Shown: positions 22,201 to 33,827 of the stretch, in pieces
Layout: each line of letters opens with the position of its first letter
Position numbering within the stretch: position 1 is the first letter of the stretch
NCBI GenBank assembly: GCA_030789695.1
Contig: CM061138.1
Coordinates: 178,332,051-178,396,050 of the forward strand
Direction of reading: 5' to 3'
Length of the DNA: 64,000 nt
Origin: Scilla litardierei
Lineage: Eukaryota; Streptophyta; Magnoliopsida; Asparagales; Asparagaceae
The notes under the pieces: model-generated
Seen by the model: only the letters and a program-made list of their open reading frames with translations
The model's database searches: none
Told to the model about the DNA's origin: nothing
Translations under genes and position numbers: made by a program

Positions 22201-23394
22201 AATGGAGAATTGGACGAGGAGATCTATATGGAACAACCAACAAGGTTTGTAAAAGAAGGAAACAAACATAAGGTTTGTAAACTTCGTAAATCCATATATG
22301 GTCTTAAACAATCCTTGAGGCAATGGTATATACGATTTCAAGAAGTTGTCTTATCAAATGGTTTTACCATGCTTGATGAAGATAACTGTGTATATATCAA
22401 GAGGTTCAAAAGCAAGTATGTTATTATGTCTCTATATGTAGATGACATTTTAATAGCCGGAAATGACAAGGGATTTGTGATGAATATCAAGGCTTGGCTT
22501 TCATCAGTATTTGAGATGAAAGACATGGGAGAAGCCGCATATATCCTTGGAGTTAAGATTTCAAGGAATCGTTCGAAGAAACTTCTTTCTCTTTCACAAG
22601 AGACTTATATAAAGAAGGTTCTAGAACGTTTTAATATGCAGGACTGTAAGTCCATTGATACTCCTATAAGCAAATGCGATAATTTATGTCTGAAAATGTG
22701 TCCAAAGAACCAAAAGGAAAAGGAAATTATGGAAAAATCTCCATATGCCAGTGCAGTTGGTAGTCTTATGTACGCTATGATGTGTACAAGCCTGGACATC
22801 TGTTTTGCTGTTGGAATGGTAAGTCGTTACCAATCCAATCCAGGGCAAGCACACTGGAAAGCGGTTAAGAGGATAATGCGGTATCTTAAAGGGACTGTGG
22901 ACTATGCTTTATGCTATCAAGGAGATGCCTTGAGGCTCGAAGGCTACACTGATGCTGATTGGGCGGGTGATCTCGATGAGCGACGATCGACCTCAGGACA
23001 TGTTTTTCTACTTGGATCTGGTGCAATATCCTGGAGTAGCAAGAAGCAATCCTGCATCGCACTTTCAACTATGGAAGCCGAATTTGTAGCATTTAGCATG
23101 GCGGTTCAAGAAGCTGTTTGGCTTAGGAGGTTCTTAGACAAGCTAATTGATGCAAGTGACTCAGGTGATGTACCAATATACAGTGACAGTCAAGCATCTA
23201 TAGCCTATGTCAAAGATCCAAAATTCCATTGTAAGACCAAACACATTGATATCTGCTACAAATTTGCAAAAGACTATGATAAGAATAAGAAGGTAGACAT
23301 TAGGTACATATCTACGCATGAGATGATAGAGGATCCGCTTACGAAGGCGATCCCCAGAGATGTGTTTTACAAACACTTATCATCTCAAGGATAG
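19300..23394 (+). CDS. Copia Gag-Pol polyprotein
   Basis: The frame encodes 1364 residues from MSSATKN at 19300, chosen because the 15 upstream residues in the open frame look like leader. The order is gag (about 1-250), a zinc knuckle CFKCNKLGHFARSC (264), protease IIDSGTIDH (Asp310; family usually DSGAT), the integrase zinc region (His448 to about Cys480), the integrase core (Asp508, Asp571, Glu607, with the expected 35-residue D-E gap), reverse transcriptase YVDD (Asp1048-1049) and RNase H (Asp1218, Glu1261, Asp1296). This order is typical of Ty1-copia. It ends SSQG and a stop, three or four residues before the end in the second copy, where TTG reads instead of TAG. Some residues differ from the second copy (for example SLDIC instead of SPDIG), so activity is doubtful. 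Confidence 0.93.
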   Translation: MSSATKNIVAELNKGEKLNGDNYKLWSMKIQYVLEEQDVLETLTNIMIEPELGTMAQHRRDKEAFDAWSQKNKIARITLLSSMADDIMRIFREYDLAMDIWSKLEEKFGDTSVTKLRSLTIKFDSYKKRPDHSMGMHLRHMANLISELKDAGHMITDEQQIQAVISSLPIEWDNMKMHLTHNESIKNFIDVSKHLELEEGWLAAAKPSTEVHMVASSSHEGKKRKHHSKFAHEYKKQPVSTKKPKQKGGNQKWHKKTDLKKIKCFKCNKLGHFARSCSDGDDKVTCHNTSYICVSSSIFLVESNPFWIIDSGTIDHIARDRRSFVEYHRIPQGTKWIYVGNNTRVEVKGVGTCKLVLDNGRTILLHDVLFAPDIRRNIISVVVLMGLGYSWFFHNYKVDLSCNNFLIGSEYVFKGFIVLNTMYDSSNFNENFLVTNSSIYESDVICWHARLGHIGPTRMDRLAKRGLLSNVSKVEMSTCEYCLIGKSCRKPFGTGTRAEVPLQLIHSDICGPMNVKTRRRKFYFITFIDDFTRFGHIYLISHKNEALTCFKNYMSLVENQLDRKIKVLRTDRGGEYQSASFKELCDKKGIVHQVTMLYTPQQNGVAERRNRTLMEMVRSMMAQANLPITFWGDALLTAVFILNRVPSKSVKSTPYELWNQRSPDLSILKPWGCASYAHISSHKYGKLGPRGRKCIFIRYAENPKGYVFISQEDNGGLIEFESRDVTFLKNEFPRQGEISQDLFLFEIYDQEGLPHSSERILGEDENTFQPSPMDDTNDANPIPYWNNDPSGSNSNHILSGSMIRIDPNSSQQGLEESQIRRSSRTRLAHLRFEDEFPQTFVTLLQDDDEPATFKQAVSCSAKDKWMEAMKEELESMKINRVWDLVDLPRGCRAIGNKWVLKIKHKADGSIDRYKARLVAKGFTQQEGIDYEETFSYVVRFTSIRLILALVACLDLELHQMDVKTDLLNGELDEEIYMEQPTRFVKEGNKHKVCKLRKSIYGLKQSLRQWYIRFQEVVLSNGFTMLDEDNCVYIKRFKSKYVIMSLYVDDILIAGNDKGFVMNIKAWLSSVFEMKDMGEAAYILGVKISRNRSKKLLSLSQETYIKKVLERFNMQDCKSIDTPISKCDNLCLKMCPKNQKEKEIMEKSPYASAVGSLMYAMMCTSLDICFAVGMVSRYQSNPGQAHWKAVKRIMRYLKGTVDYALCYQGDALRLEGYTDADWAGDLDERRSTSGHVFLLGSGAISWSSKKQSCIALSTMEAEFVAFSMAVQEAVWLRRFLDKLIDASDSGDVPIYSDSQASIAYVKDPKFHCKTKHIDICYKFAKDYDKNKKVDIRYISTHEMIEDPLTKAIPRDVFYKHLSSQG

Positions 23395-24256
23395 CGTAAG
23401 AGCTGAGTTGTATCAATGTATATTCCCATGTCTATGAAAGATCAAATTTAATAAAAGAATAAGTTCTTTTCGACATTGCATATGAGTTTCTTGAAAATAT
23501 TTTTGTACATTTCTTTTAATCTCAGCTATATTTTCTAGTATGTCGGATAGATTGAGATTGGCTCTCTCACATGAGCAACCGCCTTTATTCTATCAGACGG
23601 ATAAGATAAAGATGAGACCTGTTTAAAGTCAAAATCGTCAAACGGATGATTTAGAGTCATGACTTTAACAAAATGGTCGTATGAAAGATCTGCGTCATAT
23701 GGATGCTTACAAAAGATCTAAGAGGATTTTTTAGATCTTATCTGTCTTATGCGGGATGTGGGTCCAGGAAATTAATGAGTAGTAAAAGGGACTCAGAGTC
23801 AGACATTGTGGTGTCTGATCATCATCCTTACAACATCATTAAGACATACGCTCCCTGGAAAAGGAGTGATGTTGTAATACGTATTCATACTACGTATGCA
23901 TTTGACCATTGGGTTAGAATAGTAATTGTGTTTACTATTATGTGAGATCCAAAGACCACATGGGTCTTAAAATTCTTACCCTTATGGACTCTAATTGGTT
24001 CCTTTAGATTTGACTGGGTGATCGCTGTCTTAGCATGTTGCTTATGGACTATGGTCAATTCGGTCCGGCGGGGCATGTTAGAAAAGCGAGTCAAGTCAAG
24101 AACGAAAGGATCTCAAGAAGAGGAAGATTAATTTCATATTCACATTTGGACTTTAGAGATTCAAAGCTGGCCAGCCAATTGTAATCCAGATGGGATTCAA
24201 TTGTTGAATATAAAGTATAAGAAATGTGAAGAAATAATCTAGGGTAAAGCATGCGT
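23395..24256 (+). other. Copia region after pol, first copy
   Basis: About 860 bp matching 35287-36136. An 80-residue open frame (23703-23945) occurs in both copies only because the block is duplicated. I see no gene. Confidence 0.6.
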
Positions 24257-24309
24257 TGATCTACTCAACAAGATAACTGTGAAGAAATAATCTAGGGTAA
24301 AGCATGCGT
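24225..24309 (+). repeat. Junction of the copia internal duplication, with 32-bp direct repeat
   Basis: Bases 24225-24256 are repeated at 24278-24309 with about 21 bp between them. Directly after, the sequence jumps back to pol: 24308 onward equals 21492 onward, sharing GTTTCCAAGAC at the joint. This looks like repair or strand-switching with filler DNA. Confidence 0.8.
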
Positions 24310-26059
24310 TTCCAAGACAGGGCGAGATAAGTCAGGACTTATCTCTATTTGAGATTTATGATCAAGAAGGATTACCTCATTCGAGTGAGATAATTCTTGG
24401 TGAAGACGAAAATACGTTTCAACCTTCACCAATGGATGATACGAATGATGCGAATCCTATTCCATATTGGAATAATGATCCAAGTGGGAGCAATTCTAAC
24501 CACATTCTAAGTGGGAGTATGCTTAGAATTGATCCAAATTCAAGTCAACAAGGACTTGAAGAATCTCAAATACGACGTAGTAGTCGTACAAGGTTAGCTC
24601 ATTTAAGATTTGAGGATGAATTCCCACAAACCTTTGTGACTTTACTACAAGATGATGACGAGCCTGCTACTTTCAAACAGGCCGTATCATGCTCTGCAAA
24701 AGATAAATTGATGGAAGCGATGAAGGAGGAATTAGAATCCATGAAAATTAACCGAGTCTGGGACTTGGTGTAGGAATATGATGCCTTCAAGGCCATTTAT
24801 TCCTGTGTGAATAGCACAAACATCTTGTTCGAAATAACAGTAAGCTGTTTGGTAATGATTTATCTAAGTTTTATTATAATTAGATATCGACTTAGGTAAA
24901 ATCCTGAGACTTTATGCAAGGTCAAACGGGTATCGAGATGAGTATCTCGATCATGGAGAAACGTTTGACCGTCTGTAGCATAAGTCTAAAATGGTTCGTG
25001 GTCGTAGATGTTTCGAGACAAGGATATCGAAACATTGGATAGACCATTGTGTCTTAGTCTTCACCGTTTAGCGGTGGCGATGATCTCATGATCGCTTGAC
25101 TTGGCGAAGTCGAAGACGAGACACAGGTGCTCATTAGAATGAGTTCACTGAACGATCCACTAGAGTTATCATATGGTTATATTGACCAATCTGTCAGTGA
25201 TAACTCTGAGTGATGATAGGATAGTTGGTCTTTTGACTTGAGGTCATTTTGACGGACCTGTGCGTGAACGGTGCCACTTAGATCAACTGACCTAGCCTCG
25301 AGGCAAGGCCTGTCGAAAAGTCTTTTGATTGGGTGTCATTTGAAACGTACGAGGCGAGTAATGACCAAGAGAGGATTCGTCTCTCCCGGTCAATGGGAGT
25401 TAGTGTCGTAGAGTTAGTTCGGTCTTTAGTAAAAACTATGCGCAGAGTATGTTGGAAGAAGTCCAACATTAGTTGACTAAAGATCGATCGAAACTAACCG
25501 GAGTCAAGTTATTGGGGTTGACAGTTTGACCGTACCCCAGACTTGATCTACACGACATATTTAAGACGAAAAGACTATAACTGCGGAATTCATCACGGAA
25601 ACAGTCAGGTGGTCCCGACAATACTCATGTCAATGAGTTAACCACATAATGATGATTCCTGAAGCAGGGACGGCAACCACTGCTCGTGGTCACTGCCGTA
25701 TAGGGCTTCGAGCCCAACCTGTTGTAAGGGTCAGGCTGTAGGGTCTCACACAGAGTGCAACGCTTCGTCTAGTAATAGGTAGAAAATAGTTAGGGAGAAT
25801 ATTTGCATTTGATGCAAAAGAAGAGATAATTGCATTTGATGTAATATGGAAATTTAAGCTTAGATAGGGACTACTTTGCATTTGATGCAAAGGCGATTAA
25901 ATGTGTATTAAATTGTTTAATACAATATTTAATAATATAAACGCAAGGAAAAGTTCACGGGTAAGACGGGAATGTCCCGGTCTAAACCCAGCTTCGAACG
26001 GCGTCCAAATCGGACACCAAATGCTCAAGTTAGAGCCAAAACAGCCCAAAGTATCAGAC

Positions 26060-26265
26060 CAGGCCAGGCCCAGACAGAACAGGCTGCCTGGGCTAGCCCA
26101 GGCGCTGCCTGGGCTAGCCTGGCACAATCTTGGGCTTAGCTCAGGCCCGGCCTGGGCAAGTCCAGGCGCAAGCCTGGGCTAAGCCCAGGCCCGCCTGGGC
26201 AGCCCAGGCCCGCCTGGGCTCTTCCCAGCCCAGCGCCTGGGCAGAGCCCAGGCTGGTTTTGGCAC
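26060..26265 (+). repeat. GCCTGGGC palindromic array in the LARD-2 5' LTR
   Basis: GC-rich units such as GCCTGGGCTAGCCCAGGC are repeated with changing spacers, about 350 bp above the TATA box. The 3' LTR copy (32540-32820) is about 80 bp longer, which accounts for most of the LTR length difference. Confidence 0.8.
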
Positions 26266-26611
26266 ATGCTGGTTGTGTGGGGCCCACCCATGGGCCCCAC
26301 CTCTAGGGTTTTGAACCCTAAGTGTGCTGAATCAAATGACGGCTCAGTTTTTGCGAAAAACTAGCCTATGGCTGATCTTTGGACACTCAATTGGAGGGTC
26401 AAACGAACTCCGATTGACGAACCGTTTTTTCCTATGCGTTCACCGTTGAACGCTTGTCGTATTGATAGGTTGTATCAATCCTGAAGCTCAACAGTGAGTG
26501 AGTTAAAATTCACGGAAGTTTGCACTTTGTGAAGTGCAAACTAACTTGATTTTAATTAACTCATTATTTAGTCCCACATCGGATTTTGAGAAAAGGGGAG
26601 AGTCCGCCGCC

Positions 26612-26621
26612 TATATAAATA
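26612..26621 (+). promoter_or_regulatory. TATA box in the LARD-2 5' LTR
   Basis: TATATAAATA follows GAGTCCGCCGCC and precedes a CTCCCCCTTTCTC leader. The 3' LTR copy is at 33175-33184. Confidence 0.7.
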
Positions 26622-27264
26622 GGGGTCTCCCCCTTTCTCAAAACTCGTCCCAAGCTCTAGATCTGAGCGGCTCTCGTAAATGTTGGAGCACGCTCAGATC
26701 TAGGCTTAAATAAATATTTCTCTATCTCCCTAAATTTCTGCCTTACTCCTGCGGGCTCTAGCAAAGTCACAAAGGAGTTCGGATTCTGAATCTGAAATCT
26801 TGGCGGAGGTTTCACTCGCGTGAAACTTTCTTCGGCGCGTGGTTGGCTCGGTGGCACGTGGATTGATCGCCTCGGGATGCGGAGCGGTTCGAGGAGAGGT
26901 TCGGGGAGCGGTTCAAGGAGCGGCTCGGCGTGGGACGGGAGCAGCTCGGAAGACGGCGCGGAACATCTCGCCTGCTCCAGGGCTGAGATTCCGGGTATGT
27001 GGTTAAAGTATTTTTAGCATTAGTTTAGTTTAATCGCAGTAGGCTAGATCCTTCTTGGGATGGTCAGATCCATCCCAAGTCGGCATAGATCTTGGCATAG
27101 GGTCTTGGATCTTAGGGCTAAGTTAGAAAATTGTTTTTAACTGCATGTTAATTAGTTAACATAAGTTTTTCTTCCGCTGCAAATGATTTTTGTGTCTATG
27201 TTCCGTCCGACTTAGGACGGGACTAGAGTTTTTGTGCCCTAAGGGACCGCCAATTCCCCAACAG

Positions 27265-27277
27265 TGGTATCAGAGCC
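27265..27277 (+). other. LARD-2 primer binding site (initiator Met tRNA)
   Basis: TGGTATCAGAGCC starts two bases after the LTR end, as in the copia element. Confidence 0.9.
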
Positions 27278-30200
27278 AGGTTTGCGTAGTCGATCTAGCC
27301 TGCGATTATTTTTAAACTATTTAATGCTTTTTAAATACTTTTTAATTTTTTTTTAAAGTTATTAGATAATTTTAAAAATATTTTTTTTAAAAGTTCAAAA
27401 TTCTATGTGATAAATTTTTTGAACATGAAAATTTTTAAAATGACGTTTTAAAATTTATGTAATAGTTTTAAATCTTTAAAAGTTTAAAATTATTTTGGAT
27501 GCCCTAAAAATTTTTATATGATAAATTTTTTTTAAGCATGGAAATTTTAAAATGGTGTTTTTTAAATTTATGTGATAAATTTTAAAATTGATTTTAAGGC
27601 TCTAAATTTATGCGATAAGTTTAAAATATTTTAGATGTTTAAAAATTATATATGATAAATTTTTGAACATGGAAAATTTTTTAAAGTAATGTTTTAAATT
27701 TATAAGATATTTTTAAAACTGATTTTAAAATTCTAAAAATTGTTTATGCGATAAACTTAGTTTATTTAATTGTTAAATAGATATACACTTTCATTTTATG
27801 TTGATAAAATTAGTGTAGCTTTATTTCAATGGCTTGTTAATCTTGTCCCTTATTTGATAACACAAGACAACCCTTTAGGTTAGCCATTAAAAATGATTAA
27901 AATTTATTACTTGAATTTTAATGACATGCTATGTTTTAATAAATCATTAACAACAATATTAAGACCTAATTCCTGATTAGGGTAGTCCTTTAAATGAATT
28001 TTCAATTCTAATCGTTATAATTAATTTTCATTAAAGGACTTCGCTTCTAGCGTTGTTAATAAAATTTATTAAAATCCTGATAATGATTAGGGTAGCACGT
28101 GAACCTTATAGTTGATAAGGACTTAATAAAAGTTATTAAACAAATCCTAAAATTTTGAATTTAAGGATTCAACTAGTTGATAGGATTAATTAGTTGTTAA
28201 TAAAAGCTGTTTAGTCTATGGCATACATACAAAAATGACAAGCTTCATTCAATGGACCATGATCCAGTCAATGTGCTTGGCTAAGAGTTCTAGGTCAACC
28301 CTTGCTAGTCCAAGGGGTAGTGATCCTGGCTTAGTCAATTCCCTGGTTGAGTTCCGCTGGACCGCAATGTCGCGAATCATGATTGTATGACACCCTGGAC
28401 TATATCTAAGTCAAATACGTTAATGATCTTTTTCAAGATTAGCCGTAGCCCTCCTTGTTTTAGGGGTTAGCAACTATAGGGCCAGTGTTACAGTTGTTGA
28501 GATACACTCAAGCTATGACATGGCAACCTTGTAGGAACCAACTTCTTAAATACATAAGATGACATCTTGACTTGACCCAAACCGACGTTGTCGTGAATAC
28601 ACCGAGCGGCGGCGCAAGTTTAGTCAAGGATGTAGTCTGCCTTGATGTAAGTCTAAGACCTGACCCAAACCAAGGTGTCGTGCATACACCGAGCTGAGGG
28701 GCAAGTCAGGCTAGACATGAAAACAAGGGTCCGACTAGACTAGACATTGTGATTTGGATGAGCACACTCATGATCACGAATGGCTAGGGGCAAAAACCGA
28801 TTAAGAGAGTCATATCCGATATGATCGATGAAGAGTCATCTTCCGATCACAGAGTCAATCAACTTGTTGAGCTACACTCAAGGTTGTTTAGACTCAAGGT
28901 GATTGGAACTCTTACCCATTAATTTTTAATTCGATTACATCGTTCGTTATTAAGCTTTAAAACGATCCTAAAAATAGTGGGAGGATATAGATAGATAAAA
29001 GCCAATCTACCTATATTTAATATTGAACATATGCTAAAACTAGGGCAAGACTATGTTTACCGAAAGAATCAATTGATAATATTGGAATTAGTTAACTGGT
29101 CAATAAGTTGATTAATTGAATATCAAGTTAAATTCTAATTGATAGAATTAAAACTATATTCTCGTTGACATTAAATGACCTTCTAAAGAACAGACTTAAG
29201 AAATATGATTTCATTAAGTTCTGGGTCCAACAAATAAATTAAAGCTACATGTCACTCGTCTCTATATGAGGCAGCTTGAACATATAGGACATTCAAAGTA
29301 TGTTTCTCCCTACAACTTGTCGAGCTACCCTCAAGGTTGTATGGACAAACAATTTTGATCCGCAAAGTTCGAAAATTCAATCAAACCGTTTGAGTCGAAT
29401 ACGAGTACATGGGCGATGCAAGACTATGTATCCCAACCGGATCTTGAGACAAGCAACTTCTTGAGCTACACTCAAGATTGCAAAGCTCAAGCGTTTGGAT
29501 ACATAAGTTGCTTGCATATCTATTTATTTATGTTAATATCTAAATGTGATTTAGAAAAGGGAAGAAGGCACTTCGGAAAGTCAATTGAGAAAGTTAGTTT
29601 AATTTATCATTAGTAAAGGCATAAGTAGGAGGAAATGAAAATGTGACATATTTTGATGTCACGATTTCAGAATGAATTGTTATACAAAAGACGTTTAACA
29701 CATTTTGACGAATGTCGTCACATTGCTTCTGAAGTAATGTTTTGCGTTAAGTAATTTGTAAATAACTAAATATATATTAAATGTTAATATATAAATACAC
29801 AAGATAGTAGCAAACTTATATGGTAAAATTAGACTAGGCCGTATCTAGAGATTAAGCTTCACAAGTCACATAAAGAGGGGTCTGACCTCTCGTATTATGA
29901 AGTCTACGGACACTTGTGAGTCTTAGCCTCTTAGATACAATGGCCGAAACCCATCTGTAAGACAGTGGGAGAATGAGTTGTCGAACTCAGTCTCGTACAT
30001 ACTGATGTACCCGAGTCTACTTTTAACAAAATAAGTTATTCGTATATTTTATTAAGACACGTGTTCTTGATGAAACACAAGTCTGATAAAATAAAGAACG
30101 AAATGCCTAAAGTATTTAAACTGATTCGATTAGATCGAATGGTCAAATACTTAGCTACATAAAATCTTGTGTAATTAAAAGAAAATGTGATTTTCTCTCA

Positions 30201-31139
30201 GGTCAAGTCTGTTAACACATCGTGTGTTAAAAGGTATGAATCACACTTAATTAGATTTAGTGTGATCCATTGTAAGTGACTCTGAGTTAAGTCCTCCCTC
30301 TAGGTTAAGTCCCAGATAGTAATGCCTAGGTTTTGATAATGTTCTATAAGGACATTATCAATAATATATTCAATAAATCAATCGTAAGGAAGGTGTATTA
30401 TTACTCGAATCTCGTGAGACGAAATGTCGAGTTAGACATCATAACTGATGATGACTTAGTCAACTTCTAGGATGAAATTCGGAGTAGTAACTCCGATTTA
30501 AAACTTGATGCAATCAGAATAGGTCCGTGTGCGTAAATAAATTTGAGAATTTAGGTTACGTACCCAAGGAAAATGTTTCCTCACTTACTGCAAGTAAATC
30601 TTTAAGTTGAAAGATTGGTGCAGAAAAGAAAATAGTGAAGTACAATAATGTTGGACGGGAACGGTTTTCATCCTAATTTCTTTAAAACGGATTATGATGA
30701 AACCGGTTTCGCCAACAGATGTGTACAGATCTACTCGGACCAAAGCCGATGTAAAACGCTTAAGTTGACCATGAAAATTGGAGCATTCACTTATAAGTTC
30801 GTTTTTCTAAATATGATTTAGACGGACCAACTTATATGAATTGGCCAGAGAATTTTCAAGGTCAGTGGGAGCGTGTAAATTACATGCGAGACATCAAAGA
30901 GATGGAACATATATTTTGATTAAGTAATCAAAGAGTTTGATTATTTATCAGAAATGAATATGAACCATTTGAAATGACCAATAACTAATTTGAAATTATT
31001 ATCGTAAGATACGATGAACTGGATAAGATTCAGGGTAATAAAATATTATAGATTCCGAAAAGACCAAGTGAATTATTTGAATGAGATTTAAATGGTTGGT
31101 CTAACACAAACATAAAAAACCCTTAAGTCTATAGTGTAG
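27278..31139 (+). other. Non-coding internal region of LARD-2
   Basis: No open gene is visible. 27300-27780 is very AT-rich with repeated GATAAATTTTTT-like units. 28490-29480 holds a recurring hairpin motif like TTGAGCTACACTCAAG (about 28497, 28864, 29313 and 29462) and two related blocks beginning GACCCAAACC (about 28575 and 28660). The rest is unassigned and probably decayed copia sequence. Confidence 0.6.
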
Positions 31140-31202
31140 ACGGTTTTAGCAGATCCACTCACGAAGGCTCTATCACATGGAGTCGGGAAGACTTGTGTGT
31201 AA
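31140..31202 (+). pseudogene. Remnant of copia RNase H C-terminus
   Basis: The frame reads TVLADPLTKALSHGVGKT, then a stop. ADPLTKAL is the conserved tail of plant copia polyproteins. It sits 38 bp before the polypurine tract, exactly where pol would end, so LARD-2 derives from a copia element. Confidence 0.8.
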
Positions 31203-31239
31203 AAACGATATAAGATACCGAGATAAATGGGCCTGAGTG

Positions 31240-31250
31240 CAAGTGGGAGA
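31240..31250 (+). other. LARD-2 polypurine tract
   Basis: CAAGTGGGAGA abuts the 3' LTR start at 31251, as expected for copia-type elements. Confidence 0.85.
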
Positions 31251-33827
31251 TGTAGGAATATGATGCCCTCAAGGCCATTTATTCCTGTGTGAATAGCACA
31301 AACATCTTGTTCGAAATAACAGTAAGCTGTTTGGTAATGATTTATCTAAGTTTTATTATAATTAGATATCGACTTAGGTAAAATCCTGAGACTTTATGCA
31401 AGGTCAAACGGGTATCGAGATGAGTATCTCGATCATGGAGAAACGTTTGACCGTCTGTAGCATAAGTCTAAAATGGTTCGTGGTCGTAGATGTTTCGAGA
31501 CAAGGATATCGAAACATCGGATAGACCATTGTGTCTTAGTCTTCACCGTTTAGCGGTGGCGATGATCTCATGATCGCTTGACTTGGCGAAGTCGAAGATG
31601 AGACACAGGTGCTCATTAGAATGAGTTCACTGAACGATCCAATAGAGTTATCATATGGTTATATTGACCAATCTGTCAGTGATAACTCTGAGTGATGATA
31701 GGATAGTTGGTCTTTTGACTTGAGGTCATTTTGACGGACCTGTGCGTGAACGGTGCCACTTAGATCAACTGACCTAGCCTCGAGGCAAGGCCTGTCGAAA
31801 AGTCTTTTGATTGGGTGTCATTTGAAACGTACGAGGCGAGTAATGACCAAGAGAGGATTCGTCTCTCCCGGTCAATGGGAGTTAGTGTCGTAGAGTTAGT
31901 TCGGTCTTTAGTAAAAACTCTGGCCAGAGTATGTTGGAAGAAGTCCAACATTAGTTGACTAAAGATCGATCGAAACTAACCGGAGTCAAGTTATTGGGGT
32001 TGACAGTTTGACCGTACCCCAGACTTGATCTACACGACATATTTAAGACGAAAAGACTATAACTGCGGAATTCATCACGGAAACAGTCAGGTGGTCCCGA
32101 CAATACTCATGTCAATGAGTTAACCACATAATGATGATTCCTGAAGCAGGGACGGCAACCACTGCTCGTGGTCACTGCCGTATAGGGCTTCGAGCCCAAC
32201 CTGTTGTAAGGGTCAGGCTGTAGGGTCTCACACAGAGTGCAATGCTTCGTCTAGTAATAGGTAGAAAATAGTTAGGGAGAATATTTGCATTTGATGCAAA
32301 AGAAGAGATAATTGCATTTGATGCAATATGGAAATTTAAGCTTAGATAGGGACTACTTTGCATTTGATGCAAAGGCGATTAAATGTGTATTAAATTTTTT
32401 AATACAATATTTAATAATATAAACGCAAGGAAAAGTTCACGGGTAAGACGGGAATGTTCCGGTCTAAACCCAGCTTCGAACGGCGTCCAAATCGGACACC
32501 AAATGCTCAAGTTAGAGCCAAAACAGCCCAAAGTATCAGACCAGGCCAGCCCCAGACAGAACAGGCTGCCTGGGCTAGCCCAGGCGCTGTCTGGGCTAAG
32601 CCCAGGCTCGGCCTGGGCTAGCCAGGCACAAGCCTGGGCTTAGCTCAGGCCCGGCCTGGGCAAGCCCAGGCGCAAGCCTGGGCTAAGCCCAGGCCCGCCT
32701 GGGCAGCCCAGGCGCGCCTGGGCTCTGCCCAGCGCCTGGGCTCTGCCCAGGCGCGGGCCTGGGCGCGCCCAGGGCGCCTGGGCGAGCCTAGGCGCGGGCC
32801 TGGGCTCTGCCCAGGCTGGTTTTGGCACATGCTGGTTGTGTGGGGCCCACCCATGGGCCCCACCTCTAGGGTTTTGAACCCTAAGTGTGCTGAATCAAAT
32901 GACGGCTCAGTTTTTGCGAAAAACTAGCCTAGGGCTGATCTTTGGACACTCAATTGGAGGGTCAAACGAACTCCGATTGACGAACCGTTTTTTCCTATGC
33001 GTTCACCGTTGAACGCTTGTCGTATTGATAGGTTGTATCAATCCTGAAGCTCAATGGTGAGTGAGTTAAAATTCACGGAAGTTTGCACTTTGTGAAGTGC
33101 AAACTAACTTGATTTTAATTAACTCATTATTTAGTCCCACATCGGATTTTGAGAAAAGGGGAGAGTCCGCCGCCTATATAAATAGGGGTCTCCCCCCTTT
33201 CTCAAAACTCGTCCCAAGCTCTAGATCTGAGCGGCTCTTGTAAATGTTGGAGCACGCTCGGATCTAGGCTTAAATAAATATTTCTCTATCTCCCTAAATT
33301 TCTGCCTTACTCTTGCGGGCTCTAGCAAAGTCACAAAGGAGTTCGGATTCTGAATCTGAAATCTTGGCGGAGGTTTCACTCGCGTGAAACTTTCTTCGGC
33401 GCGTGGTTGGCTCGGCGGCACGTGGATTGATCGCCTCGGGATGCGGAGCGGTTTGAGGAGAGGTTCGGGGAGCGGTTCAAGGAGCGGCTCGGCGTGGGAC
33501 GGGAGCAGCTCGGAAGACGGCGCGGAACATCTGGCCTGCTCCAGGGCTGAGATTCCGGGTATGTGGTTAAAGTATTTTTAGCATTAGTTTAGTTTAATCG
33601 CAGTAGGCTAGATCCTTCTTGGGATGGTCAGATCCATCCCAAGTCGGCATAGATCTTGGCATAGGGTCTTGGATCTTAGGGCTAAGTTAGAAAATTGTTT
33701 TTAACTGCATGTTAATTAGTTAACATAAGTTTTTCTTCCGCTGCAAATGATTTTTGTGTCTATGTTCCGTCCGACTTAGGACGGGACTAGAGTTTTTGTG
33801 CCCTAAGGGACCGCCAATTCCCCAACA
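31251..33827 (+). repeat. LARD-2 3' LTR
   Basis: A 2577-bp copy of 24769-27263. It is longer because the GCCTGGGC array (32540-32820) has extra units. Confidence 0.93.

Larger units (their letters stand above)
24769..27263 (+). repeat. LARD-2 5' LTR
   Basis: A 2495-bp LTR starting TGTAGGAATATG and ending TTCCCCAACA. It holds a GCCTGGGC-type palindromic array (26060-26265), a TAGTCCCACATCGG-like motif and a TATA box (26612-26621). Confidence 0.93.
24769..33827 (+). mobile_element. LARD-2: non-autonomous copia-derived long-LTR element
   Basis: A 9059-bp element with TG...CA ends, the 5-bp duplication CTTGG (24764-24768 and 33828-33832), LTRs of 2495 and 2577 bp, an initiator-Met primer site and a polypurine tract. 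The 4-kb centre has no working gene, but the last bases before the tract still encode a copia RNase H tail (31140-31202). The LTRs differ at roughly 22 sites outside a GC-rich repeat block that has changed length. It is the youngest layer in this nest. Confidence 0.93.

Noticed and set aside
23703..23945. 80-residue frame kept in both copia copies (also 35583-35825)
   Set aside because: Both copies come from one recent duplication, so conservation carries no weight; no motif is seen.
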